NCBI RefSeq assembly: GCF_008704495.1
Contig: NZ_CP023699.1
Location: forward strand, 1,550,001 to 1,614,000
Length of the DNA: 64,000 nt
Reading direction: 5' to 3'
DNA from: Streptomyces kanamyceticus
GTDB taxonomy: Bacteria > Actinomycetota > Actinomycetes > Streptomycetales > Streptomycetaceae
Within the stretch, counting starts at the first letter, position 1; each line of letters opens with the position of its first letter. Shown here piece by piece: positions 8,239-17,621 of the stretch. The position numbers and the translations under genes were made by a program. Under the pieces are notes generated by a model that searched no databases, was not told the origin of the DNA, and saw nothing but the letters and a program-made list of their open reading frames with translations.

Positions 8239-9868
8239 GGACGCCCCGGGGCTGCTGGCCGTCGAGCGGAGCGGGCCGGGCCGTGGATGGGGGCGGCGTC
8301 TTCAGACGGTCGCCTGGGTCAACGTGGTCATCGCCTTCGTCTTCGTTCCGTCCGCGGTGGCCAACCCGTTCTGCTACATCCCGATGGTCTGCGAGGCCAA
8401 GGCGGCCATCGACTTCATCTCGGACCCGCTCGGCTTCCTGCTGCAGAAGCTCACCGAGGCCAACATCTGGTTCCTGCGGAAGATGCTGGAGCTGATCCAG
8501 AACACGACCAAGGTCGACCTGACAAGCCCCGGCTTCTTGAAGCAGTACGCGATCATCTTCGCTGCTTCCTCGCTGATCACGGCGGCGCTGTGGCTCGTCG
8601 CCGTCGCGAAGCGGGCGGTCCGCGGAGTTGCGCTCACCACGGCAGTCAGCGAGGCGATCGGCTTCCTCGTGCTCCAGTTCTTCGTCAATGCGCTGACCCC
8701 CGGTGCCATCGCGCTGTTGATGAAGGCGATCGACGAGGTCACGGCCGTGTTCGAGCCGTATGCCGTCAACAACTTCAAACCGTTCCTGGAGAACATCCTC
8801 AAGATCATGGCGGCGAGCCCCTCCGATGGAGTGGGTCAGCTGATCGTCGTCAACCTGATCATGATGGCTGGCGCGTTGTTGATGTGGGTCGAGATGCTCA
8901 TCCGCGGTGCGGCCATCTACGTGGCCGTGGCCCTGGGCCCGGTGGTCAACGCCGGTCTCGTGGACCGGGACTTGTGGGGCAAGAGCAAGAAGTGGTTCGG
9001 CGCGCTCTTCGCCATCGGCCTGTCGAAACCGGTCCTGTTCGCCCTGCTCGGGCTGGGTGGAGCGATCCTCAGTGACTCGACCGGCAGCATGTCGGATGCC
9101 GTGTCCAAGACGCTGGTCGGCGCGCTGATCCTTCTCCTCGCCGTGTTCGCCTCGGCCACGCTCTACAAGTGGGTGCCCGCTTTCGGCGACGAGATGGCGC
9201 AGCTGCACCACGACCGGAAGGCCGCGCAGTCCTCCGGCCCCGCGTCGGTGGTGGACGGCCCCGCCCAGCACGCCAATCGCGCTCTGAACACGCATATCCA
9301 GGACTCGCTGGTCGGCGGCGGGAAGCCCGCAAGTAAGGCCTCGGCTCCGGCGGCCGGCGGAAAGGGCGCCCCCTCGCCGAAGGTCGGTGGTCAGGCCGGG
9401 ACGGCGAGCGCCAAGGCCGCTTCCGGTTCAGGTGTTGCGGCCAGCGCGGCTGGACCGCTCGGTGCCGCCGGTGCTGCGGTCAAGGCCGGTGGCGACGCTG
9501 CGAAGAACAGGGCGATGGGATCCCCCGGAGCGCAAGGAGCCGATGCCTCGAGCGACAGCGGCGAGCAGTCCCCGGGCGCCAGTGCCTCTGGCACTCCGGT
9601 CGCGGCTCGTTCACGCGCGGCAGGTCCGGGCTCGGTCATCGGATCCGACACCCAGCCCCCGGGCGCCGGAAGCACTCCCGCCTCCAGCGGTGCTCCCGCT
9701 GCGGCACCCGGCCAGGGCGCCCCTTCGGGTCCGGTCGTCGCCCCGAAGGGCACCGCGTCCGCCCCGCCGCCCGCGACCGCGCGCCCCGCATCGTCTCCGT
9801 ACTCGCCACCTGGGCCCCCGTCCGGCGCCGGAACGCCCGTCAAGCCCCCCACCAGCAAGGACCAGTGA
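8219..9868 (+). CDS. polytopic VirB6/TrbL-like channel protein (SCO6881-like)
   Basis: A 549-residue protein with at least six hydrophobic helices between about residues 25 and 320 (e.g. FAASSLITAALWLVAV, LIVVNLIMMAGALLMWVEML, LVGALILLLAVFASATLY) and a long Ala/Gly/Pro/Ser-rich cytoplasmic tail. This is the layout of VirB6/TrbL inner-membrane channel subunits, and it sits immediately before an SCO6880-family gene as in S. coelicolor. ATG 8219 is chosen over 8201 because GGAGG lies 8 bases before it; it then overlaps the previous gene by 20 bp. Confidence 0.75.
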   Translation: MRLRLREDAPGLLAVERSGPGRGWGRRLQTVAWVNVVIAFVFVPSAVANPFCYIPMVCEAKAAIDFISDPLGFLLQKLTEANIWFLRKMLELIQNTTKVDLTSPGFLKQYAIIFAASSLITAALWLVAVAKRAVRGVALTTAVSEAIGFLVLQFFVNALTPGAIALLMKAIDEVTAVFEPYAVNNFKPFLENILKIMAASPSDGVGQLIVVNLIMMAGALLMWVEMLIRGAAIYVAVALGPVVNAGLVDRDLWGKSKKWFGALFAIGLSKPVLFALLGLGGAILSDSTGSMSDAVSKTLVGALILLLAVFASATLYKWVPAFGDEMAQLHHDRKAAQSSGPASVVDGPAQHANRALNTHIQDSLVGGGKPASKASAPAAGGKGAPSPKVGGQAGTASAKAASGSGVAASAAGPLGAAGAAVKAGGDAAKNRAMGSPGAQGADASSDSGEQSPGASASGTPVAARSRAAGPGSVIGSDTQPPGAGSTPASSGAPAAAPGQGAPSGPVVAPKGTASAPPPATARPASSPYSPPGPPSGAGTPVKPPTSKDQ

Positions 9869-9871
9869 TCC

Positions 9872-11398
9872 ATGTCTACGCGTACGTATCAGTTCGGAAA
9901 GCACCGGCCGACCGGCCTGGTGGGCCGCCGCGATCTCGGCGAACAGGTCGTGCTGGGCTGCGGAGCCGGTAGCGGCATCCTGCTGGGCTTCCTCTCCAGC
10001 AGTGCCCCGGTGCTGGCCGTGATCGGCATGGTCGTGCCCATCGCGTTGGCCGTGGTCGTGGTGTACGCGCCGTACCGGCCCAAGGGCACCTCGCAGCGGC
10101 GCACGATCTACCGCTGGTGGCGGATCAAGCAGTACCACCGCCGGGCCTTGGCCCGCACCGGCGGTGTCTGGGTCTCCCCAGCGGTCGAGGCCGGTGTACG
10201 CCGGGACGGCACTCCACCGGACGCGGCGCTGTCCGAGCCCGAGGGCGTCGCCGGGATGACGTGGGTGCCGGTGACCGTGCGCGGTCAGCAGGCCGTCGTG
10301 GTCCTTCAGCCCGCAGCGGGCTGCGTCACCGCGGCCCTGGAGGTCGCCTCGCCCGGTCTGGGCGGCAAGGAGGTCGGGGAGCAGGTCGTGGCCCTGGAGC
10401 GGTGGGGCGAACTGCTCGACGCGTTCGGCAATACCGAGGAGCACCCGGTCAAACGGATTCAGGTGCTCGCCCGGCAGATGAAAAGCGACCCGCACGCACA
10501 CCAGCGGTTCGTCGCCCACCGCGACGAATCGGCGGCGACCGCCGGGGCGCCCCAGTGGCTCAGGGACTCCTACGACACGTTGGCGAAGGCCGTGTCCACC
10601 TCGGCGGAGGAGCACCGGTACTACATCACCGCGCACGCGAAGTTCACCCGCGACCTGGCAGCGGACGGAGCGGCCCGGGGCACCGGGGACGAGGGGGTGG
10701 CCGCCGCGATGGCCGCGTACGTGGAGGAGCTGTGGGCCCGCTGCGAAGACGCCGACCTCTCGGTGATCGCTCCCCTCGATGAGGGCCGGATGACCGCTCT
10801 CATCCGCAACAGCTACGACCCCGATCACGCGATCTGGGACACCGACCTGCCGCGCGCGCACGCCTTCCCCCGCAACGTCGACGTCCGCGACGGCGCGTTC
10901 GTCGCCACCCGGGCCGCGGGGACGACGGACAGCTGGTTCCACGCGACGGCGGCCGTCGTCTCCTGGCCCACCACACCTGTGGGCCCCGACTTCCTCTCGC
11001 CCCTACTCATCGGCATGCCGGACGTGATCCGGACCATCAGCATCACCCAGAACCTGGAGCCGAACGACAAGGCCGTGGAGCGGATGCTCGACGAGGACAC
11101 CAACAACCAGGCCGAGATGCACCGTGACCGGCAGCGCGGCAAGAACGTGGACCCCCGCGACATGATCGCCGCCACCGCCACCGGCTCGCGCGGCATGGCC
11201 CTGGCCACTTCCGGCGCGGCCGGGTCCGCGGTCGTCGGATACATCACCATCTCCACGCGCAGCGCCGCCGCACTGGAGAAGACCAAGCGCACGACCGCCT
11301 CCCGGGCGCGCAATGCCCATCTGCGGATCGAATGGCTCGACCTTGAGCACGCCCGTGCCTTCGCCACGACGCTCCCCTTCGCCGGGGGCATCAAGTGA
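9872..11398 (+). CDS. SCO6880-family conjugation-associated protein
   Basis: A 508-residue protein beginning MSTRTYQFGKHRPTGLVGRR, with two adjacent N-terminal TM helices (about 30-70) and a large cytoplasmic part. The N-terminus resembles the PrgI/VirB3-like membrane module, and the body has the fold-like pattern of the N-terminal part of VirB4 ATPases, with no Walker motif of its own. With the next gene, which supplies the ATPase domain, it probably forms a split VirB3-VirB4 unit. Its stop overlaps the next start (GTGA). Confidence 0.8.
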   Translation: MSTRTYQFGKHRPTGLVGRRDLGEQVVLGCGAGSGILLGFLSSSAPVLAVIGMVVPIALAVVVVYAPYRPKGTSQRRTIYRWWRIKQYHRRALARTGGVWVSPAVEAGVRRDGTPPDAALSEPEGVAGMTWVPVTVRGQQAVVVLQPAAGCVTAALEVASPGLGGKEVGEQVVALERWGELLDAFGNTEEHPVKRIQVLARQMKSDPHAHQRFVAHRDESAATAGAPQWLRDSYDTLAKAVSTSAEEHRYYITAHAKFTRDLAADGAARGTGDEGVAAAMAAYVEELWARCEDADLSVIAPLDEGRMTALIRNSYDPDHAIWDTDLPRAHAFPRNVDVRDGAFVATRAAGTTDSWFHATAAVVSWPTTPVGPDFLSPLLIGMPDVIRTISITQNLEPNDKAVERMLDEDTNNQAEMHRDRQRGKNVDPRDMIAATATGSRGMALATSGAAGSAVVGYITISTRSAAALEKTKRTTASRARNAHLRIEWLDLEHARAFATTLPFAGGIK

Positions 11399-12831
11399 CC
11401 GGCCTCCTCGACCTCAATCCGATGGCCCCGATGGACGAGACCGCGCGGCGCCCGCTGTACACCGAGACCACAACCAGCCAGGCCCTGTACCTGCCCATCG
11501 CGCCGCCCACGTTGGGCACGGCGGGCGCCGTCATCGGCCGTGAGCTGTACTCGGGCAAGGCGTTCATCTACTGCCCCTTCAGCGCCTTCGGCGATGGCCT
11601 GCCCGGCGGCAACATGATCGCGATGGGCGACACCGGCCGCGGCAAGAGCTCGCTCGTCAAGACCTATACCGCCCGGCAGATCCGTCTGGGCCGCAAGGTC
11701 GTCGTGCTCGACACGAAGGAGCAGAAGGAGCGGGAGGAGGGCGAGTGGGCCGCCCTGGGCCGCTCCCTCACCGGTAGGGCCCCGGTGAAGTTCACCCCGG
11801 GCGGCGGGGCGAAAGCCTCCTGCATCAATCCGATGGACCCCGCGATCGCGGGCAAGCGGCAGATCGAGCTGGTCCGCACGATCGTGGAACTCGGTTTGGG
11901 CAGGCCACTGGGTGAGTTCGCCGGGTCCGCCCTGCGCCTGGCGATCCGCCGGGCCCACCAGCGCGCGACCGCCGATAGCCGCTCTCCGGTGCTGGCCGAT
12001 GTCGCGGCCGCGCTGCGGTCCCCGGACGCGACGGACGCCGTGGCCAAGAAGCGTTCGGAGGAGGAACTCCTCAACGACGGCCTCGAAGCCTCCTATGTCC
12101 TGGACCGGCTGTGCGGGACCGAGCAGGACGCGAGCGGCGATCTGCTCGGCATGCTCGACGGACCGACCAGTCTCAGCGTCGACCTCGACGCCGACATGGT
12201 CGTCTTCGACCTGACCAAGGTCCCCTCGGGCGGCGTCGCCATGACGATCCTCGTCGCGGTGATCTCCGTGTTCCTCGAAGAGGTCTGGCTGCGTCCGCTG
12301 TGCGAGTGCGGCGCGGAACCCAGCCAGCACGAGCGCAGGGTCGTGGACACAAGCTCGGGGGCCTGGGAACTCGGCGCGAACCCTGACTCCGGCTGCCACC
12401 GCTACACCCAGCGCAAGCGCATCCTGGTGTGCGAGGAGGCATGGCACATCCTGGGCACTCCCCAACTCGCCGCGCTGTTGGAGAAGTTCCTCAAGTTCGC
12501 CCGTGGCTACGGCCTGAGCTGCATCTTCATCGTGCACCACCTGAGCGACATCGACGACAGTCCCGAGACGCAGGCCGCGTTGAAGATGGCGGACACCGTC
12601 GTCGTGTACTCGATGAAGAAGTCCGAAGCCGAGGACACCGTCAGGCGGCTCGGACTCCCCGCCTGGACGGCGGAGCACATCATGCGCCTGCGCCGCGGTG
12701 TCGCCCTGTGGAAGGTCGGCGAAGTCATCTACCCCGGCGTCCAGCACCTGCTGACCGAAGCAGAGCAGCACCTGTGCTTCTCCAGCGGCTCCATGACGGA
12801 CCTGACCACCAGCTCCCCGGATCTCGAATGA
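11395..12831 (+). CDS. VirB4-like conjugation ATPase
   Basis: A 478-residue ATPase of the HerA/FtsK superfamily. Walker A GDTGRGKSSL is at residues 78-87 and Walker B ILVCEEAWHIL near 343-353, followed by the sensor-type stretch GLSCIFIVHHLSDIDD. It would power substrate or pilin handling at the inner membrane. The GTG start overlaps the previous stop, and its own TGA overlaps the next ATG, so the three genes are tightly coupled. Confidence 0.85.
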   Translation: MTGLLDLNPMAPMDETARRPLYTETTTSQALYLPIAPPTLGTAGAVIGRELYSGKAFIYCPFSAFGDGLPGGNMIAMGDTGRGKSSLVKTYTARQIRLGRKVVVLDTKEQKEREEGEWAALGRSLTGRAPVKFTPGGGAKASCINPMDPAIAGKRQIELVRTIVELGLGRPLGEFAGSALRLAIRRAHQRATADSRSPVLADVAAALRSPDATDAVAKKRSEEELLNDGLEASYVLDRLCGTEQDASGDLLGMLDGPTSLSVDLDADMVVFDLTKVPSGGVAMTILVAVISVFLEEVWLRPLCECGAEPSQHERRVVDTSSGAWELGANPDSGCHRYTQRKRILVCEEAWHILGTPQLAALLEKFLKFARGYGLSCIFIVHHLSDIDDSPETQAALKMADTVVVYSMKKSEAEDTVRRLGLPAWTAEHIMRLRRGVALWKVGEVIYPGVQHLLTEAEQHLCFSSGSMTDLTTSSPDLE

Positions 12832-13214
12832 GTACGTCCGCGCAGCCCAGCCCCGACGCCACCGGCCCCGAGACGGAACACACCCCTGCCATGACGACCC
12901 TCGCCCTCGACCCCGCCGTGCTGCCGACGTATGGCCGCTCCTTCCGGGACGACATCGACCAACTGCACGCCGACTACCTCGACCTCGCCCAGCGCACCGC
13001 CCGGCTCGCCGCCCTGCTCGACCACGGCGACTACTGCGCCGCGGGCGGTCGCGCACGAGCAGCGGTCGGCGCCGCCTGGCGCGGTGCGGAGGAACTCCAC
13101 GCCGCCTTCCACACCGCTCCGCCGCGCTGCTCCGGGCCGGACGCCTCGCTCGCCCGGCTGTGCGGCCGGCGGATGCGCTACCTCGCTGCCCGCATCGCGC
13201 GGAGGGCCGAGTAA
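12828..13214 (+). CDS. small helical protein of the transfer cluster
   Basis: A 128-residue soluble protein, predicted all-helical, with a conserved-looking core (FRDDIDQLHADYLDLAQRTARLAALLDHGDYCAAGG). It overlaps its neighbours by four bases or one base on each side. No recognised domain. Its place between the two ATPase genes suggests an adaptor or structural role in the transfer machine. Confidence 0.65.
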   Translation: MSTSAQPSPDATGPETEHTPAMTTLALDPAVLPTYGRSFRDDIDQLHADYLDLAQRTARLAALLDHGDYCAAGGRARAAVGAAWRGAEELHAAFHTAPPRCSGPDASLARLCGRRMRYLAARIARRAE

Positions 13215-13483
13215 TGGCCTTCGCCTCGGACGCCCTGTCCCTCGCCCTGTATGCCATCGTCGCGGTCTGCGGGCTCGCACTGCTGGCGTTGCGGCACACA
13301 TCGAACCGCAGTCGACGCAACGCCGGATTCGCCTCGAAAGCCCAGCTCAAGCGCCAGTTGTCGGCCAAGTCGGCCCTGCGGGCATCCGAGATCCGGCCGT
13401 CCCTGGCCGACCGTGACACCCGGTCCCGCCCGACCGCGGATCTCTCCCATCTCTCCAAACGCCCGCGCTCCCACGCGTCCTGA
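13214..13483 (+). CDS. membrane-anchor protein, detached N-terminal part of the coupling protein
   Basis: An 89-residue protein: one TM helix (about residues 7-27, LALYAIVAVCGLALLALR) and a basic segment (NAGFASKAQLKRQLSAKSALRASEIRPSL) like the region just before the ATPase core of TraG/VirD4 proteins. The following gene begins exactly where that core would continue. Start ATG 13214 shares one base with the previous stop. It is probably the membrane anchor of a two-piece type IV coupling protein. Confidence 0.65.
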   Translation: MAFASDALSLALYAIVAVCGLALLALRHTSNRSRRNAGFASKAQLKRQLSAKSALRASEIRPSLADRDTRSRPTADLSHLSKRPRSHAS

Positions 13484-13511
13484 CCTCCTCCCCCTCGTTC
13501 CGGAGCACCAC

Positions 13512-14960
13512 ATGCACCACACGCTCGACCCGCTCGACTTCGGCTACTCGCTGGGCGTCTCCCAGCGCCCCAAGGGCATCCCCCTGTACTCGCGGGCGGA
13601 CAAGGCAACCCGCGTCATCGGCCCCATGGGCAGCGGCAAGACGCTGCGGTTCTTCGCCCCGCTCATCCGACGATGGCAAGGCCCGGTCCTGGCCACCTCG
13701 ACCAAGCCGGACCTGGTCGAACTCACCCTGGACGCACGACGTCGTGCCGACCGCCCGGTCCTGGTCTTCGACCCGCAGAACATCGCACCCTCGCTGCCCC
13801 GCTTCCGCTGGCTCCCGATCACGGGCTCGCAGGACACGGAGGTCGCGATGATGCGGGCCAAGGCACTCGTGGCCGGGTCGCGCACCCCCGGCTCTGCAGC
13901 CCAGTCCTCCGAGGGCAGCGCCTTCTACAAGGGACAGGCCGCCAAGGTGCTCGCCGCGCTCCTGCACGCAGCGGCGCTCGATGGCGCCAGCCTCGACCAA
14001 TTCCTGAAGTGGGCCCGGAAGTTCGCTGATCCGGCGCCGCTCGGCATCCTCACCGCGCACCCCGGCGCCGGTCCGGGCTGGGCGGACATGCTCCGCACCT
14101 CCACCACAGGTGACAGCCGTACCGTCGGCAACACCGCGGTCACCTTGGACGCGGCCCTGGAACCCTTCATGCACCAAGCCGTGATCGAGTCACTCCAGGG
14201 CAAGAGGGGCGAGGCGCCCACGGACTTCCGCGAGTTCCTCGACGCGGGCGGCACCATCTACCTCCTGGGCAAGGACTCCGAGGTCAACTCGGTCGCCCCG
14301 CTGACCACGGCGGTCACGGAAGACCTGCTGGACATCGCGGAAGCTCACGCCATCACCTCTCCTGCCGGGCGCCTGGACCCGCCACTCCTGGCGGCTCTCG
14401 ACGAGGCGCCGAACATCGCGCCGATCCCCTCGCTCCGCCAGCGCGTAGCCGACGGCCGGGGACGCGGCATCACGGTCGTCTACGGCCTCCAGGGCTGGGC
14501 GAGCGCCCGGGCCCGCTTCGGCGAGGACACCGCCAACGAACTGGCGAGCTTCACCAACAACGTCGTCGTGTTCGGCGGGGCCAAGGACCCCGACTTCCTC
14601 AAGGAGATGTCCGAACTCTGCGGGCAAGTCGAACGGCTGCGTACGACGCGGACCACCACCAGCGGTGACCGTGGCGGCGAGTCGACCGCGACGCACGCAG
14701 TGCTGGAATCCGTCCTGCGCAGTGACGAGATCAAGGGCCTCGACGAAGGGTGCGCGCTCGTCCTCGCGGACAACCTGCCGCCGGTCATCACCCGCCTCGA
14801 CGGCATGTGGACCTGGGACTCATGGACTGAGATCGAGGGCCACACACGGGACCTGCGCCAGGCGAACGAGACGGAGCGGCTACGACAGCAAGAAGCGAGG
14901 AGCCGACAGGCTGAGGCGCATGCGGCTGCCTGGGCGGACCGTCAGGACGTGTCGGCATGA
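13512..14960 (+). CDS. VirD4/TraG-type coupling protein ATPase
   Basis: A 482-residue soluble ATPase. Walker A GPMGSGKT is at residues 37-44 and Walker B LLAALDEAPNIAPI has D297/E298; the GRGITVVYGLQGWASARARFG segment is typical of TraG/VirD4. It would recruit the relaxase-DNA complex to the channel. It lacks the usual N-terminal TM helices, which are encoded by the preceding gene. ATG 13512 has CCGGAG 7 bases upstream, supporting a genuine separate start. Confidence 0.85.
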   Translation: MHHTLDPLDFGYSLGVSQRPKGIPLYSRADKATRVIGPMGSGKTLRFFAPLIRRWQGPVLATSTKPDLVELTLDARRRADRPVLVFDPQNIAPSLPRFRWLPITGSQDTEVAMMRAKALVAGSRTPGSAAQSSEGSAFYKGQAAKVLAALLHAAALDGASLDQFLKWARKFADPAPLGILTAHPGAGPGWADMLRTSTTGDSRTVGNTAVTLDAALEPFMHQAVIESLQGKRGEAPTDFREFLDAGGTIYLLGKDSEVNSVAPLTTAVTEDLLDIAEAHAITSPAGRLDPPLLAALDEAPNIAPIPSLRQRVADGRGRGITVVYGLQGWASARARFGEDTANELASFTNNVVVFGGAKDPDFLKEMSELCGQVERLRTTRTTTSGDRGGESTATHAVLESVLRSDEIKGLDEGCALVLADNLPPVITRLDGMWTWDSWTEIEGHTRDLRQANETERLRQQEARSRQAEAHAAAWADRQDVSA

Positions 14961-15460
14961 CCAACCCCTTGCCCCGCTTCGCGCCCTTCCCCGAGGCGCC
15001 CGCGCTGATCGCGGACTACCTCGCCGAAAGGAGCGCGGAGGAGTCGGTCGCGGTCGGCCCGGCGCCGTGGGACATCGGCGCTCTGACGGCCGAACTGCTC
15101 GCACCGCTGCCGGGCTGGCTCGATGAGGTGTGCCGCTGGCTGAACCAGACGTACGCATGGCAGCCGCAGCACGTCATCCCGCCCTGCTGGATGGATCACG
15201 AGCAACTGGCTTACGAGATTGCGGCGTTCGCCTTCGCCCGCATCGATGCCTACGACGATGCCGGGTCGGTGGTTCTCTGGCACGAGCAGTACGACCGCTT
15301 CCTCACCCGGATGAACAACGCGCTCGGCAAGGCCGGTGATGACTGCCGCGTGGGTAAGCACGACCCTCGTCCCGCACGGTTCGCGCTCGCAGCCTGGCCC
15401 TCTCGGGCCGAGGCCGTCACGGCCCCGGATGCACCCGCACACGCCGAGGAAACAGCCTGA
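14957..15460 (+). CDS. conserved protein downstream of the coupling ATPase
   Basis: A 167-residue soluble protein (PLPRFAPFPEAPALIADYL; CWMDHEQLAYEIAAFAFARIDAY; LWHEQYDRFLTRM). ATGA overlap with the coupling-protein gene and a similar overlap with the next gene show it belongs to the same operon. I do not recognise a domain; its fixed position suggests a transfer-related function. Confidence 0.65.
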   Translation: MTNPLPRFAPFPEAPALIADYLAERSAEESVAVGPAPWDIGALTAELLAPLPGWLDEVCRWLNQTYAWQPQHVIPPCWMDHEQLAYEIAAFAFARIDAYDDAGSVVLWHEQYDRFLTRMNNALGKAGDDCRVGKHDPRPARFALAAWPSRAEAVTAPDAPAHAEETA

Positions 15461-15909
15461 TGCAACCCGAGCCACATGTGACCTTCGCGCCGGATGCCCG
15501 CCACGGCCTGGTGGCAAGGAGCGGGTGGGAGCAGTCGGAGGTCCGGACAGTTCTGCGGGACCTCGGTTGGGAGTGGGAGGAGCACCTTCATGCACTGGCA
15601 CCACCAGACGATGTTGCTCCCGCCGATGCCGGTGTTCAAGCAGCCCTCGAACTCCACCGGCATGGGCACCGAACGGGCTACCTTCAAGGCCCTTACGGCT
15701 CGATGCGCCTTCGACTGGGAGAGGCAAGCCAGGTCTTCACCAGGATGACCACCGCCCAATCGTCATCATCCACGACTGTGCACTCGCCTGCTTCCGAAGT
15801 GGTCACTCCGACCAAAGAAGCGACAGGCGCGCCATACACCGAGCGATACGGCGATCACGTTGGGCACAGCGGTAGGACTCCCGACACAAGGCTGGGGCCA
15901 ACCCTCTAA
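15460..15909 (+). CDS. conserved small protein, possibly with altered C-terminus
   Basis: A 149-residue protein. The first ~85 residues (HVTFAPDARHGLVARSG; VLRDLGWEWEEHLHALAPP) look like a genuine conserved domain; the last ~60 are low-complexity Ser/Thr/Gly and may be out-of-frame readthrough. It is the last gene of the transfer operon and overlaps the preceding stop by one base. Function unknown. Confidence 0.55.
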   Translation: MQPEPHVTFAPDARHGLVARSGWEQSEVRTVLRDLGWEWEEHLHALAPPDDVAPADAGVQAALELHRHGHRTGYLQGPYGSMRLRLGEASQVFTRMTTAQSSSSTTVHSPASEVVTPTKEATGAPYTERYGDHVGHSGRTPDTRLGPTL

Positions 15910-15922
15910 GTGGAACGACGGC

Positions 15923-16033
15923 ATGGAGAACGTCCAAGACATCAGACGCGCGACCCGTCTCTCCCGAACCACTGTCTACGAAGTCCTCCGCGCCGCTGAT
16001 ATTGATCCCGCCACGCGCGATTCCGAGCAGTGA
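15923..16033 (+). CDS. short helix-turn-helix peptide or gene tail
   Basis: A 36-residue ORF with a clear helix-turn-helix pattern (IRRATRLSRTTVYEVLRAADIDP), like resolvase-type or HTH_38 recognition modules. The reading frame stays open for about 170 bp upstream of this ATG with no good start, so it may be the surviving C-terminal end of a larger regulator rather than a complete gene. Confidence 0.35.
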   Translation: MENVQDIRRATRLSRTTVYEVLRAADIDPATRDSEQ

Positions 16034-16067
16034 GCGCCTAGCTGGATCGCAGCCCGTGGGCCGGCGG

Positions 16068-16817
16068 TCAGAAGTCCTGCTCGCCAGGGGGCTGGCCTAC
16101 GACCCACCACTCGTCGGTTTCGGACTCTTCGAGGTCCCGGAGCAGGCTGTCAATCATGCTGGCTACTCTTGCTTCCGGGCTGTCGGCCGCCAGGCCGACC
16201 CGCTCGGCGCGGGTGACCTCCCAGTACTCCCGGACGAATGGGTTTTGTAGGAAGGCCCGCACGTGCACGAACAGGTTCTCCCACAGCACGGCGCCTGTGG
16301 CCCACGCGAGGACCATGTTTTCGTACATCGCCCGCACGTAGAGAAACTGGCGCTGCTTCTCTGGTGGCACGACGGCATCGCCAATGAACATGGTCGCTGC
16401 GAAGTAGGGGTCGTCCATGGCCCTGGACAGCAGCTCCATGCTGCGCTGGCCAGCCGCGATCAAGGCCTCTTGCCGGCGGGCCTCCCGCCGTTCGCGCTCC
16501 TCCCTCAGCAGCTCGCCCTGCCGCACATCCCGCTCCGCGCTCCGCCAGAACGGCGACCATGGGCGCCGCCCGGAGTCGGGTCGGCGCTGGCGGGTGCGCC
16601 CGGAGCGGGGCGTGGCGGTAGGCGGCTGCTCGACGGGCAGGAGCCGGTCCTGGAAGCGGGCCGCAAAGGCGCGCGCATCGGCTTCCGTTGGCTCACGGCG
16701 TAGTGCGACATCAGCTGTGGCGCGAGCGGCGTCCTGGATCACGCTGTAGGAGGCCTCCGGGAATGAGGTGCCGAGCATCCGCTCGACGACCCGGTCGGCC
16801 GACTCCTTGGGCGCCAT
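16068..16817 (-). CDS. DUF6082-like protein
   Basis: A 249-residue protein. The C-terminal half (RQFLYVRAMYENMVLAW; VLWENLFVHVRAFLQNP; REYWEVTRAER; DEWWVVGQPP) matches my memory of the Streptomyces DUF6082 family; the N-terminal half is Arg-rich with a likely coiled coil (RQGELLREERERREARRQ). Start at 16817 (MAPKESADRVVERM) is chosen because the upstream extension is not coding-like. Function unknown. Confidence 0.7.
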   Translation of the reverse strand: MAPKESADRVVERMLGTSFPEASYSVIQDAARATADVALRREPTEADARAFAARFQDRLLPVEQPPTATPRSGRTRQRRPDSGRRPWSPFWRSAERDVRQGELLREERERREARRQEALIAAGQRSMELLSRAMDDPYFAATMFIGDAVVPPEKQRQFLYVRAMYENMVLAWATGAVLWENLFVHVRAFLQNPFVREYWEVTRAERVGLAADSPEARVASMIDSLLRDLEESETDEWWVVGQPPGEQDF

Positions 16818-16839
16818 GAGACCACCGTAGCGGTCGGGA

Positions 16840-17535
16840 CTACGCCCGGTGGTTCTGATCGCAGACGAAGCACCGGTCCATCTGGGCTGCGTTGAACGCG
16901 GCTGCACGCGCGAGTCGTTCCGCCTCAACTGCGGCTTCCACGGGCGTGAGTCCTTCAAGTCGCGCCCAGTTGTCCGCGACGAACTGAACGGTGGCGCTCC
17001 AGTGCTCCTCAGCTACCTCGCGGTTCCTGGTGTGCGGGCCGGCGACGTACTTCTCGACAAAGCGGCGCCCTTCCCCGCCCTCGGCCTCCAGCTCGGCGAG
17101 CGACCGGATGCGGAGCCCCCGGTCGCGGTCGGGTTCCGGCGTCGCCGGTGGCTCCGGGTTGGCGACCCGCTCGCGGACCTGCTCTTCTGATAGCGGGCGA
17201 CGGGCATCAATCTGGCGGCCCAGGAAGTAGCCCGCGGCGCCACCGATGATCGCGGGCACGAGCAGCCAGCCGGACAGGCTCAACACATAGGCGAAGGCCG
17301 AATGCTGGGTCTGGCCCGGGGCCGTCAGCCCGACGAGAACCTCGTACGCCGCGCGCCAGCCGAGGAATGCACCCCCTGCCGTATACAGCAGCACGAAGGC
17401 CAGCAGCCACCAGGGAGCTCCGGTGAGGAGCCAGTGCGCTGCCCGGTCAAAGAAGGATCGCGCGCCCATCCGGTTCCGCAGCCGCTGTCGGCGGCTGACG
17501 CCCGATGGGGTGGGCGGGTCCGGGGGCGTCGGCAT
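16840..17535 (-). CDS. two-TM membrane protein (DUF6313-like)
   Basis: A 231-residue protein with a basic N-terminus, two hydrophobic helices (about 38-58 and 80-105, the second in LSGWLLVPAIIGGAAGYFLG) and a charged cytoplasmic C-terminal domain ending in CFVCDQNHRA, a possible metal-binding tail. It lies 22 bp upstream of the DUF6082-like gene on the same strand. Similarity to DUF6313 is from memory of the LSGWLLVPAIIGG signature. Confidence 0.6.
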   Translation of the reverse strand: MPTPPDPPTPSGVSRRQRLRNRMGARSFFDRAAHWLLTGAPWWLLAFVLLYTAGGAFLGWRAAYEVLVGLTAPGQTQHSAFAYVLSLSGWLLVPAIIGGAAGYFLGRQIDARRPLSEEQVRERVANPEPPATPEPDRDRGLRIRSLAELEAEGGEGRRFVEKYVAGPHTRNREVAEEHWSATVQFVADNWARLEGLTPVEAAVEAERLARAAAFNAAQMDRCFVCDQNHRA

Positions 17536-17566
17536 GCCGTCAAGTTATCGGAGCTGGCGGGGCCTT

Positions 17567-17580
17567 GGGCTTCGAAGCCC
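17567..17580 (-). terminator. short palindromic terminator candidate
   Basis: A perfect 14-base palindrome GGGCTTCGAAGCCC lies 40 bp after the cyclo-ligase stop. Confidence 0.4.
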
Positions 17581-17621
17581 GTGGGCCGGTTGCAATCCGG
17601 CTGTGGCCGATCCGCACCGAG

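Noticed and set aside
10825..13608. Minus-strand 927-codon frame across the VirB4-like and neighbouring genes
   Set aside because: Spans several well-supported plus-strand genes and shows only Arg/Gly/Ala-rich composition.
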